Below, one piece after another: positions 28,038-35,691 of a stretch of 45,311 nt of DNA (its first letter is position 1; each line of letters starts with the position of its first letter). The translations under genes and the position numbers were made by a program. Below the pieces are notes generated by a model, which searched no databases, had not been told where the DNA came from, and saw nothing but the letters and a program-made list of their open reading frames with translations. Source of the stretch: an uncultured Myxococcales bacterium (lineage in GTDB: Bacteria; Myxococcota_A; UBA9042); NCBI GenBank assembly GCA_903929795.1, contig CAIYWC010000203.1:1-45311 (forward strand), read 5' to 3'.

Positions 28038-28562
28038 ATGCCCTTTGACGCCACCATCGCCCTCGAAGCCATTCACCAGGCGCTGACCAGCGCGATGGCC
28101 GACGTCACTTTTGACGTCGAGCCGGACCCGGCGGCGGCAGCGCTGTCGTTTGTCCACCCGGCGCATGACGCGACGATTCTCGTGGTCGTGGAGGCCGCCG
28201 ACCCGCACCACCAAGTGCCGACGCTGCTGCTGGCGGTTGTGTTGGGCGACTGGCAGGACGCGCGCGGCGAGACGGGCGGCGCGGCGCTTTTTGCCCTGAA
28301 CGCCAAGCTGATGACCTGTGCCGTCGGTCTGATGCCGCTGAACGAGGACGAACTGGCGCTGGCGCTGTGCAAGCGCGTCCCGCTGGACAGCCTGCCGCCG
28401 GACCAGGTGCTGCCGGCGCTGGAGGACATGATTTGGGAGTACGCGGCGATTTCGGGCTGGCTGGAAGGCGGCAGTCCCGAGCGGCCGGGTGAGCCGCCCG
28501 CGCCGTTGACCGACCTGCAGCCGCCGCGGCCGCGTCTCATCACCAGCCTGGACGAGGCGTAG
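28038..28562 (+). CDS. YbjN / secretion-chaperone-like protein
   Basis: 174 aa, no signal peptide. The alternating pattern (SAMADVTFDVEPDPAAAALSF, ILVVVEAAD, LLLAVVLGDW, ALFALNAKLMTCAVGLMPLNEDELALAL, then VLPALEDMIWEYAAI) is the mixed alpha/beta layout of the YbjN/CesT-like fold, including the conserved Asn and the L-x-x-x-E-D-E-L turn. The last ~30 residues are Pro-rich and probably disordered. GGAG sits 6 nt before the ATG. It is followed after 3 bp by a lipoprotein gene starting with GTG. The family assignment is tentative; a chaperone role for an envelope protein is possible. Confidence 0.5.
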   Translation: MPFDATIALEAIHQALTSAMADVTFDVEPDPAAAALSFVHPAHDATILVVVEAADPHHQVPTLLLAVVLGDWQDARGETGGAALFALNAKLMTCAVGLMPLNEDELALALCKRVPLDSLPPDQVLPALEDMIWEYAAISGWLEGGSPERPGEPPAPLTDLQPPRPRLITSLDEA

Positions 28563-28565
28563 CGC

Positions 28566-29468
28566 GTGCAGCGGCGTCTGGGGCTGCTGACCGCGGTGGC
28601 GGTCGTGGCGCTGACCGGCTGTGCCGTGGGCGTGCAGCAGGCGATGATCCTGCCGTGGATGCATGGCAACTGGATGTATACAGGCACGAATTTTGTGGCG
28701 CGGGACACTACCGGCGCGATCATGCCGATCAACATCGCCGGCGACTATGGCCAGGTTCAGGACATCGGCACGGTGACGCAGATCCTGCTGGCGATGGACC
28801 TGCCGTTCATGCGCCTGTCGATGGCGCCGGCGCTGCTGGGCAACAACAACCTGGAGTTCATTCAGGCGGACATGCTCTACAAGCACCTGATCCTCGACGA
28901 GCCCGGTCGCCGCTGGTGGCTGCTGGGCGGCATTGCCGGGCTGATCCTGAACACCGGCGTGTCCTACACCGTGCATCCGAGTCAGAACACGACGCTGAAC
29001 GGCCGGCCGGTCACGCCGGACGACGCGATCGCCTACCAGGCGCGCCACGACATCTCAGGGCTGTACGCAGCCGTGGGCGCGCAGGTGGAGCTGACGGGCT
29101 GGTGCCACGGTTACGGCGAACTGCTGGTGCGGCTGTCGCGCAGCGATACGCAGTACGAATCCATCCAACTGGCGGCGGGCAGCAACGGGGGCGCGCTGGA
29201 CCTGACGAATTCGACGTCGACGGTGCGGATCGACCGCCAGCAGCAGGCTTCCGTGACGACGAACTACGACGTGCCAGCGCTGCTCGTGGCGATCGGCGTG
29301 CATTTCAACCTGCCGAGCTACCACCTGACGCGGCGGCTGATCGGCTGGCACGCGGGCGATCCGGAGATGGACGACGCGCGCCCAGAGCCCGAGCCGATGC
29401 CGGACCCCGAAGTACCTTTGCTCCAAGCGCTTTCTCCCGCGCAAGCGGTCTCTCCAACGGTGCCATAG
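28566..29468 (+). CDS. Lipoprotein, probably outer-membrane associated, unknown function
   Basis: 300 aa from a GTG 3 bp after the previous stop. The type II signal peptide ends VALTGC (lipid Cys 19). A mostly beta body follows, with Gly/Asn/Tyr-rich strands (LLGNNNLEFIQADML, GLYAAVGAQVELTGWCHGYGELLVRLSR, NYDVPALLVAIGVHFNLPSYHLTRRL) that resemble beta-barrel or OmpA-like strands. A Pro/Glu-rich tail follows (ARPEPEPMPDPEVP). It could be a small surface barrel or a beta-sandwich. Coupling with the YbjN-like gene suggests a cargo-chaperone pair, which is inference only. Confidence 0.6.
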   Translation: MQRRLGLLTAVAVVALTGCAVGVQQAMILPWMHGNWMYTGTNFVARDTTGAIMPINIAGDYGQVQDIGTVTQILLAMDLPFMRLSMAPALLGNNNLEFIQADMLYKHLILDEPGRRWWLLGGIAGLILNTGVSYTVHPSQNTTLNGRPVTPDDAIAYQARHDISGLYAAVGAQVELTGWCHGYGELLVRLSRSDTQYESIQLAAGSNGGALDLTNSTSTVRIDRQQQASVTTNYDVPALLVAIGVHFNLPSYHLTRRLIGWHAGDPEMDDARPEPEPMPDPEVPLLQALSPAQAVSPTVP

Positions 29469-29536
29469 CCACTGCCGCGCGAAAGGCGTAACGTGCGGCC
29501 GTCGCGCCGCTGTTGCACGACCGACACGAGGCCGCC

Positions 29537-31105
29537 ATGCCCCTGCGCGCTCATTTCCGCCTGCTCCTGCTGCTGCCGATTTTGGCGGCGTGCCAGTCGA
29601 CGCCGGCCGCCCAGTCGCCGACGGTCGACGGCACGACGCTGTTGGCCACGGCAGGCCGCCGCGGTATGGCGCACCAGGCCGCGACGCCGACGACCGCGGA
29701 TCCGCGCGTGCCGACCGACCTGCTGTCGCTGCTGAACCAGCTGTTTGGCGAAACGGTGTCGCTCGCCGGCGAGGCGCACCAGCCGCTGACCGAGGACGAC
29801 GCACCGCCGCCGGCGCTGGGCGCGAACCCGACGACGCTGATGCGTTTCGTACACCTGACGGACACGCAGCTTGTCGACGACGAATCCCCGGCGCGCAACT
29901 GCGTTTTTGACGCCCCGGGCACCACGGATGGCGCATTTCGGCCGCAGGAAGGCTTCGGCTGTCACACGCTGGACGCGGCCGTGCGGGCGATCAACGCACT
30001 GCACGCGACGCAGCCGCTGGATTTCGTGCTGACCGGCGGAGACAACGTCGACGACGCCCAGCGCAACGAGATGCAGTGGTTTGGCAAAGTGCTGAACGGC
30101 GGGCTTGTGGAGTGCGACAGCGGCGCCGATGACGGCAGCCAGCCCGGGTTGATTTTTGAGCAGAAACAAGCCTTTACGGCCGCCGGACTGACGGTGCCGT
30201 GGTACTGGGTGTCCGGCAATCACGACGTGCTGGTGACCGGCGTGTACGCCGTGGACGAGTCGGAGCGGGCGCTGGCCACGGGCACGACTGCGCAGATGGG
30301 CGCGCGCGACTACAGCCAGCCCGGCGCACCGGTGACAACGGGCGAAGTGCCGGCCGATCCACTGCGGCTGCCGCTATATGCCACTGAAATTGTTGCAGAA
30401 GTCAAAGCGATCGCCGATGGTCCTGGCCCGCACCTGCACGGTCTGGTCGGCGTCGCGGCGGACAGCCCCTACATCCAGTACCGCGTGACGCCGGTGGCGG
30501 GCGCGCCGGTCGACATCATCGCGCTGGACAGCAATGCCCACACAGGCGGTTCGGACGGCGTGGTCTATACCACTGTTTTTGAACAGGAAATCCGCCCACT
30601 GCTGGAAGCGTCCAAAGCTGCGCACCACTTCGCGATTGTCGTGGCGCATCATCCGACCGATGGCATCGGCGACGGCGGTGATCCGTTTGGCCAATCCCAG
30701 CTCGGGACGATGACGCCCGCGCAGTTTCGGATGGAGCTGTCCAAGTACTCGAATGTACTGTTTTATCTCGCGGGCCACTCGCACGTGAACCGGATCAGGC
30801 GGCACCAGCCGAGCGATGGCGACGTCGTGCGGCCGTTCTTCGAAGTCCAGACGGCGTCGCTGGCGGACTGGCCGTCGCAGATGCGCTTGGTGGAGGTAAT
30901 CGACGCCGACAACGGCTTCATTGCCGTCCAGCTGACTGCGTTTGACACGCCGGGGGCCATCGGTGGCCAGCCGACCAACGCGCTGGCTCCGGAGGCGCTG
31001 CGGCTGATGACCCTCGATCGCGCGTGCGGCTGGGATGTCAAGCAGGGCGACGGCCAAGCCACTGATCGCAATATGATTTTGTGGATCAAGAAGCCCGCCA
31101 TTTGA
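29537..31105 (+). CDS. Calcineurin-like metallophosphoesterase lipoprotein
   Basis: 522 aa. The signal peptide ends LPILAAC (lipid Cys 19). The metallophosphatase motifs are in order: HLTDTQLVDD (D109, with Gln where His is usual), LTGGDNVDD (D169, N170), VSGNHD (N228, H229, D230), VVAHHPTDG, and AGHSHVNRI. This gives a di-metal site. ATG 29537 has GAGG just upstream; an in-frame ATG 8 codons earlier would spoil the signal peptide. The overall length and the insert between GGDN and GNHD fit secreted phosphodiesterases acting on nucleotides or phospholipids. The substrate cannot be told from sequence. Confidence 0.8.
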   Translation: MPLRAHFRLLLLLPILAACQSTPAAQSPTVDGTTLLATAGRRGMAHQAATPTTADPRVPTDLLSLLNQLFGETVSLAGEAHQPLTEDDAPPPALGANPTTLMRFVHLTDTQLVDDESPARNCVFDAPGTTDGAFRPQEGFGCHTLDAAVRAINALHATQPLDFVLTGGDNVDDAQRNEMQWFGKVLNGGLVECDSGADDGSQPGLIFEQKQAFTAAGLTVPWYWVSGNHDVLVTGVYAVDESERALATGTTAQMGARDYSQPGAPVTTGEVPADPLRLPLYATEIVAEVKAIADGPGPHLHGLVGVAADSPYIQYRVTPVAGAPVDIIALDSNAHTGGSDGVVYTTVFEQEIRPLLEASKAAHHFAIVVAHHPTDGIGDGGDPFGQSQLGTMTPAQFRMELSKYSNVLFYLAGHSHVNRIRRHQPSDGDVVRPFFEVQTASLADWPSQMRLVEVIDADNGFIAVQLTAFDTPGAIGGQPTNALAPEALRLMTLDRACGWDVKQGDGQATDRNMILWIKKPAI

Positions 31106-31158
31106 CCTGCGGGCGCCAGCGCGGCACCTTGACGCCTCCATTGCGCCCGGAACTCACC

Positions 31159-31383
31159 ATGAATTTTCACCTGCCCCTGCCCTTGTGGACGCGCGATCGC
31201 CGGCTTTTTCTCCTGGTCGGCGTCGCGCACGTCTATCTGGGCGGCGGCCACATCATCGGCCTGTTCGGCCCGCACGCGACCGGCATGGAGCTGTGGACGG
31301 ACATCTGGAAAGGCATCGGCGCGTGGCTCGGCGCGTACTACTTCCTGGCGCTTGCCGGACGGCCAATCGAGCCGCCAAAATGA
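31159..31383 (+). CDS. Small membrane protein, 74 aa
   Basis: MNFHLPLPLWTRDRRLF leads into a hydrophobic Gly-rich segment (LLVGVAHVYLGGGHIIGLFG) and a second (GIGAWLGAYYFLALAG) before a short polar tail. Two His (in VAHVYLGGGHIIGLFG) lie in the first helix. It starts 53 bp after the phosphoesterase gene; the RBS is weak (GGAA). I do not recognise the family. Confidence 0.5.
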   Translation: MNFHLPLPLWTRDRRLFLLVGVAHVYLGGGHIIGLFGPHATGMELWTDIWKGIGAWLGAYYFLALAGRPIEPPK

Positions 31384-31403
31384 GTCAGTGGGCAACTACG
31401 CAC

Positions 31404-31529
31404 GCTTACGCAGTGGCGACGTCAGACTCCAATCGGCAGACCTGCTGCATTTCGGACCAGGACCGCGACGCGTGCACCTGCGGTGGCACGCCGCGGTGCT
31501 GGAGGTTGTGACGCTGGAATTCAGTCAGC
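31404..31529 (+). repeat. Intergenic repeat, copy B (~126 bp)
   Basis: It begins GCTTACG (31404-31410) and ends AGTCAGC (31523-31529). The core ACCGCGACGCGTGCACC, TGC, GGTGGCACGCCGCGGT gives the best hairpin of the four copies (about 16 pairs with one bulge). Relative to the others it has one extra base in the left arm. It lies upstream of the glgP promoter. Confidence 0.7.
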
Positions 31530-31554
31530 GTGTATTTTTCCGGCCGCGACCGTG

Positions 31555-31563
31555 TGCTAGGCT
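31555..31563 (+). promoter_or_regulatory. Extended -10 promoter of glgP
   Basis: TGC plus TAGGCT (31558-31563) with a T-rich -35 region (TTTTTC at 17 bp). The leader of ~20 nt contains GGAG before the ATG at 31589. Confidence 0.45.
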
Positions 31564-31588
31564 GCCGCGTCTGATTTCCGGAGTCCGC

Positions 31589-33301
31589 ATGCACCACATT
31601 GCCTATGTTACCGCTGAGATTGGCCTGACGACCGCGATTCCTACATATTCTGGCGGACTTGGCGTGCTGGCGGGCGACCACGTCAAAGCCGCCGCGGATC
31701 TCGGCGTGCCGCTGGTCGGCGTGACGCTGTTTTACAAGCGCGGGTACGGCAAGCAGTCGGTGGACGCGTACGGCGAGCAGCACCTGGACTTTCCGATGTG
31801 CGAGCCCAGCGACGTGCTGGAAGACACGGGCGTGCAAGTCGAGATGGCGTTTGAGGGCGAGACTGTCCGCATCCACGCGTGGAAACGGCTGGTCCAAGGG
31901 CGCAGCGGCCACACGGTGCCGGTGCTGTTTCTGGACACGGACATCGAGGGCAACTCCCCGGTCTGGCGGCCGGTGTCCAACCTGCTGTACGGCGGCGACA
32001 ATCTGAACCGCCTGCGTCAGGAGGCGATCCTCGGCTTGGGTGGCTACGAAGTGCTCAAGGCGATGGGCTACACCGGGGACCTGTCCGCGCACCTGAATGA
32101 AGGCCATACGGCGTTTTTTGCCGCGGCGATGCTGCGCGAGCTGGGCGACGTGGCGGCGGTGCGCAAGCGCGTGCATTTCACGACCCACACGCCTGTCGCC
32201 GCGGGCTACGACCGCTTCTCGCTGGCGGAAGTGCAGCGCGTGGTGGGCAAGTACATCCCGCCAGATGTCGCGCACTTGGGCGGCGACAAGGAGCTGAACA
32301 TGGCCTGGCTGGCGGCGGCGCTGGCGGACACCGTCAATGGCGTGTCGGTCATCAACGCGCGGGTGGCGACAACGCTGTTTCGCGACGTGAAGATCGAAGC
32401 GGTGACCAACGGCGTGCATTTTGACACCTGGGTCGCGCCGGAAATGGGCGCGCTGTATGACCACTACCTGCCGGGCTGGCGCTTCAAACCGGATCGATTG
32501 CGGGACATTACGCTCATCGATCCCGACGATTTCGACCGCGCGCGCCGCCGGGCCAAGCGCGAGCTGGTCGAGTACGCCAACGGCGAGACGCAGCTCGGTT
32601 TTGACGCGGACATCCTGACGCTGGGCTTTGCGCGCCGCGTGGCGCCGTACAAGCGCGCGACGCTGATCTTCAGCGATATCGACCGGTTGCTTGAGCTGGG
32701 CCGCGGCAGGCTGCAGCTGCTGTTCGCCGGCAAGGCGCACCAGAATGACGGGGAGGGCCGCAAGCTGGTACGCGAGCTGGTCGCGCTCTCGCTCAAGCTG
32801 CGCGGCGACTTGCGCGTGGGATTTTTGCCAAATTATAACATGTGGTTGGGTCACAAGCTGACGGCCGGCGTGGACGTCTGGCTCAACAACCCGGTGCGGC
32901 CACTGGAGGCGTGCGGCACGTCCGGCATGAAGGCCGTGCTGAACGGCGTGCCCAACCTCTCGATCCTGGACGGCTGGTGGGCGGAAGGCTGCATCGACGG
33001 CATCAACGGCTGGGCGATCGGCCAGGACTGGGACGATCGCGACGACGACCGCGACGCCAACGCGCTGTACGAATCCCTGGAGCAGCGCGTGCTGCCGGCT
33101 TATTACGGCGATCGCGACGCCTGGCGGGCCATCCAGCGCGCTGCGATCGCCACGGCGCCGGCGTTTTCGGCCGAGCGCATGGTGCGGGAATACGCCAGCC
33201 GGTACTATAAGATTGGGTTGCCTGAGGAACACAGCGGCCGCGGCGCGCGGGCGACGCTCTCGGGCATCATCGTGCCGCTGCCGTCCGGGAGGGCGCCATG
33301 A
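31589..33301 (+). CDS. glgP: Alpha-glucan (glycogen/maltodextrin) phosphorylase, short GT35 form
   Basis: 570 aa. It releases glucose-1-phosphate from alpha-1,4-glucans using pyridoxal phosphate. The N-terminus begins AYVTAEIGLTTAIPTYSGGLGVLAGDH, the hallmark of the short bacterial and archaeal glucan phosphorylases that lack the long muscle-type N-terminal extension. Later motifs are LNEGHTAFFAAA, FTTHTPVAAGYDRF, TNGVHFDTWV, FARRVAPYKRA and the PLP-lysine region RPLEACGTSGMKAVLNG. GGAG precedes the ATG at 6 nt. The stop overlaps the start of the GMC oxidoreductase by 4 bp (ATGA), coupling the two. Confidence 0.95.
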   Translation: MHHIAYVTAEIGLTTAIPTYSGGLGVLAGDHVKAAADLGVPLVGVTLFYKRGYGKQSVDAYGEQHLDFPMCEPSDVLEDTGVQVEMAFEGETVRIHAWKRLVQGRSGHTVPVLFLDTDIEGNSPVWRPVSNLLYGGDNLNRLRQEAILGLGGYEVLKAMGYTGDLSAHLNEGHTAFFAAAMLRELGDVAAVRKRVHFTTHTPVAAGYDRFSLAEVQRVVGKYIPPDVAHLGGDKELNMAWLAAALADTVNGVSVINARVATTLFRDVKIEAVTNGVHFDTWVAPEMGALYDHYLPGWRFKPDRLRDITLIDPDDFDRARRRAKRELVEYANGETQLGFDADILTLGFARRVAPYKRATLIFSDIDRLLELGRGRLQLLFAGKAHQNDGEGRKLVRELVALSLKLRGDLRVGFLPNYNMWLGHKLTAGVDVWLNNPVRPLEACGTSGMKAVLNGVPNLSILDGWWAEGCIDGINGWAIGQDWDDRDDDRDANALYESLEQRVLPAYYGDRDAWRAIQRAAIATAPAFSAERMVREYASRYYKIGLPEEHSGRGARATLSGIIVPLPSGRAP

Positions 33302-34956
33302 TTCCGGACGCTTGGCTCGTGCCTGACCCCGCGACGCTGCCGGTGGACGCTGAGGGCTTTCACGCCGACGTGATCGTGATTGGATCCGGCTTTGGCGGCT
33401 CGGTGTCGGCGCTGCGTCTCACGGAGAAAGGCTACAAGGTGCTGGTCATCGAGCGCGGCAAGCGTTGGAAACCAGAGGATTTTCCCAAGACGAACTGGAA
33501 CGCGCGCAAGTCCGTCTGGGCGCCGGCGCTCGGCTGGTTTGGCATCCTGCGGCTGTCGCTGCTGGACGATGTGATGGTGCTGTCCGGCGCGGGCGTCGGC
33601 GGCGGCAGCTTGGTCTATGCCAACACCCTGCTGATTCCGCCGCTGCCGTTTTTTCGCGATCCGCAATGGTCAGGCATGGTTGCAGATTGGCAGGCGGAGC
33701 TGGCGGGCCACTACAAGACGGCCCAGCGGATGCTTGGCGCGACGCCCAACCCGGTTTTTGGCCCCGCGGATCGCGTCCTGCAAGAAGTCGCGGATGAGAT
33801 GGGCCGCGGCCACACGTTCAAGGCCACGGACGTCGGCGTGTATTTTGGCGAAGCCGGCAAGACCGTGGCCGATCCGTTCTTTGGCGGCGAAGGTCCGGAG
33901 CGCACGGGCTGCAACCAGTGCGGCGCGTGCATGACCGGCTGCAAGCACGGCGCGAAGAACACATTGGACACGAATTACCTGTACTTGGCCTGCGCCAAGG
34001 GCGCGCGCGTGGCGCCGGAGCGCGAGGTCGTCGGCCTCTCCTGCATCGGCGGACCGGACACCCGCGGCGCCAAAGGCTGGAGCCTGGAATTGCGCCCGGC
34101 CATCGGCTTGAAGCGCCTGTTTGGCAACCACCACACGCTGCGCGCGCGCGAGGTCGTGTGCGCGGCGGGCGTGATGGGCACGCTGCCGCTGCTGATGCAC
34201 TCGCGCGAGGTCGGCGATTTGCCGCACCTGCCGGCGACGCTGGGCGGCCACTTGCGCACGAATTCAGAGGCGATCACCGGCGCGATGTCCGGCGGCAGCG
34301 GCACCGACTATTCCAAGGGCGTGGCGATCACGTCAGGCGCGTTTTTTGACGAGCACACGCACATCGAGGTCGTCCGCTACGGCGAAGGCCAGGACGCGCT
34401 GAGCTTGCTGGCGACGCTGCTGACCGATGGCGGCGGCAAGGTGCCGCGTCCCGTGCGCTGGCTGTGGACCTGCGCGACGCATCCGCTCCAGCTGGCACGC
34501 AGCCTGTGGAAGGTCGGCTGGGCGCGGGGCGGCATCATCCTGCTGGTCATGCAGACGCTGGATAACTCCCTGAATGCTGTCTGGAAACGCTCGAAATTCC
34601 TGCCGTGGCAAAAGACGCTGCGGACGGAGCGACCGGCGGGCACGGTCGCCAATCCGTCCTACATCCCGATCGGCAACGAGGTCGCGCGGCGGGTGGCGAA
34701 GCGAACAGGCGGCGTGGCGATGAGCGCGCTGAATGAGGTGCTGCTCGACATTCCGACGACGGCACATATCCTCGGCGGCTGCGCAATCGGTCCGGAAGGC
34801 AAGGGTTTTGTCGACGGCCAGAACCGCGTCTACGGCTACACCGGCCTGAAAGTGTGCGACGGCTCGATCGTGCCCGCCAACCTGGGCGTCAATCCCAGCC
34901 TGACGATCACCGCGTTGACGGAGCACGCCATGGCCGCAGTCCCGCACAAAGCCTAG
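33298..34956 (+). CDS. GMC oxidoreductase, cholesterol-oxidase-like with Cys-rich insert
   Basis: 552 aa. The FAD-binding motif is VIVIGSGFGGSVSALRLTEKG (~25-45), then an ERGKRW motif. The C-terminal GMC domain shows TAHILGGCAIG, then VYGYTGLKVCDGSIVPANLGVNPSLTITALTEHAM. In the middle is a ferredoxin-like Cys motif CNQCGACMTGCKHGAKNTLD (~202-221), seen in the cholesterol-oxidase-like branch. Hydrophobic substrates (sterols, alcohols) are likely. No signal peptide. The start is fixed by the ATGA overlap with glgP; the stop overlaps the convergent 41-aa gene. Confidence 0.85.
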   Translation: MIPDAWLVPDPATLPVDAEGFHADVIVIGSGFGGSVSALRLTEKGYKVLVIERGKRWKPEDFPKTNWNARKSVWAPALGWFGILRLSLLDDVMVLSGAGVGGGSLVYANTLLIPPLPFFRDPQWSGMVADWQAELAGHYKTAQRMLGATPNPVFGPADRVLQEVADEMGRGHTFKATDVGVYFGEAGKTVADPFFGGEGPERTGCNQCGACMTGCKHGAKNTLDTNYLYLACAKGARVAPEREVVGLSCIGGPDTRGAKGWSLELRPAIGLKRLFGNHHTLRAREVVCAAGVMGTLPLLMHSREVGDLPHLPATLGGHLRTNSEAITGAMSGGSGTDYSKGVAITSGAFFDEHTHIEVVRYGEGQDALSLLATLLTDGGGKVPRPVRWLWTCATHPLQLARSLWKVGWARGGIILLVMQTLDNSLNAVWKRSKFLPWQKTLRTERPAGTVANPSYIPIGNEVARRVAKRTGGVAMSALNEVLLDIPTTAHILGGCAIGPEGKGFVDGQNRVYGYTGLKVCDGSIVPANLGVNPSLTITALTEHAMAAVPHKA

Positions 34957-35078
34957 GATTTATCTGAGGTTTTCTCGATCCGCTGCACATGCTGCTTCTT
35001 GCGCCACCACGACCGCGCCATCTGGCCGATGCGCACGACGAAGAGCAGCGTCCCCAGAATTCCCAAAATACCAGTCAT
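34953..35078 (-). CDS. 41-aa single-helix membrane peptide
   Basis: MTGILGILGTLLFVVRIGQM is one membrane helix, followed by a strongly basic tail (ARSWWRKKQHVQRIEKTSDKS). It starts one base after the pabA stop and its stop overlaps the GMC gene stop by 4 bp. The tight spacing and coherent topology support a real gene. No family recognised; function unknown. Confidence 0.5.
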   Translation of the reverse strand: MTGILGILGTLLFVVRIGQMARSWWRKKQHVQRIEKTSDKS

Positions 35079-35079
35079 T

Positions 35080-35691
35080 TCAGCGTTCTCCAAACCAGAC
35101 GAGGACCGCCTGCGCCAGCGCCGCACCCCGCGGCGTGCCAACGCTCTCCGGGTGAAACTGGACCGACGCGCAGTTCCACCGCGCGCTGCGCAGGCCCATG
35201 ATGAGCCCATCGTCCAGCCACGCGGTCACGGCCAAATCCATAGGCAGCGAGCCATGTTCCACGACGAGGCTGTGGTAGCGCATCGCCCAAAACGCCGCCG
35301 ATGGCCCAAACAACGCGCCGCCGTCGTGGTAGATCAGAGCCTGCCGGCCGTGGACCGGTTCGGGCGCGCGCACGACCCGCCCGCCCAGCGCGAGCGCGAG
35401 CGCCTGATGGCCCAGGCAGACGCCCCAAATCGGCAGCTTGCCCAGGACGGCGCGCAGAAACGGGACCAGCTGCCCCGCATCTTCGGGCGCATTCGGCCCC
35501 GGCGAAACGACCAGCGCGTCCGGCAGATTCTGCTGTAGCATTAGGAGGTTGGCATCCGTATTGCGCACGACGGTCAGCTCAACGGCGCGATCCAACGCTT
35601 GGGCCGCAGTCATGAGCAAGTCAGCGAGATTCCACGTGAACGAGTCGTGGTTGTCCAGCAGCACGACGCGCAGCGGCGGCGCGGCGCTCAA
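35080..35691 (-). CDS. Class I glutamine amidotransferase, PabA/TrpG type
   Basis: 203 aa. It hydrolyses glutamine and passes ammonia to an anthranilate or aminodeoxychorismate synthase partner. It begins VVLLDNHDSFTWNLADLL (~8-25) and has SPGPNAPEDAG, the nucleophile elbow GVCLGHQALALALGG, YHSLVVE, and the His/Glu end QFHPESVGTPRG. The start is inferred to be TTG 35691, whose TTGA overlaps the stop of the upstream lipoprotein gene; no ATG or GTG lies at the right place. No pabB or trpE is nearby, so the acceptor enzyme must be elsewhere. A cytosolic enzyme coupled to secreted lipoprotein genes is odd. Confidence 0.85.
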   Translation of the reverse strand: MSAAPPLRVVLLDNHDSFTWNLADLLMTAAQALDRAVELTVVRNTDANLLMLQQNLPDALVVSPGPNAPEDAGQLVPFLRAVLGKLPIWGVCLGHQALALALGGRVVRAPEPVHGRQALIYHDGGALFGPSAAFWAMRYHSLVVEHGSLPMDLAVTAWLDDGLIMGLRSARWNCASVQFHPESVGTPRGAALAQAVLVWFGER

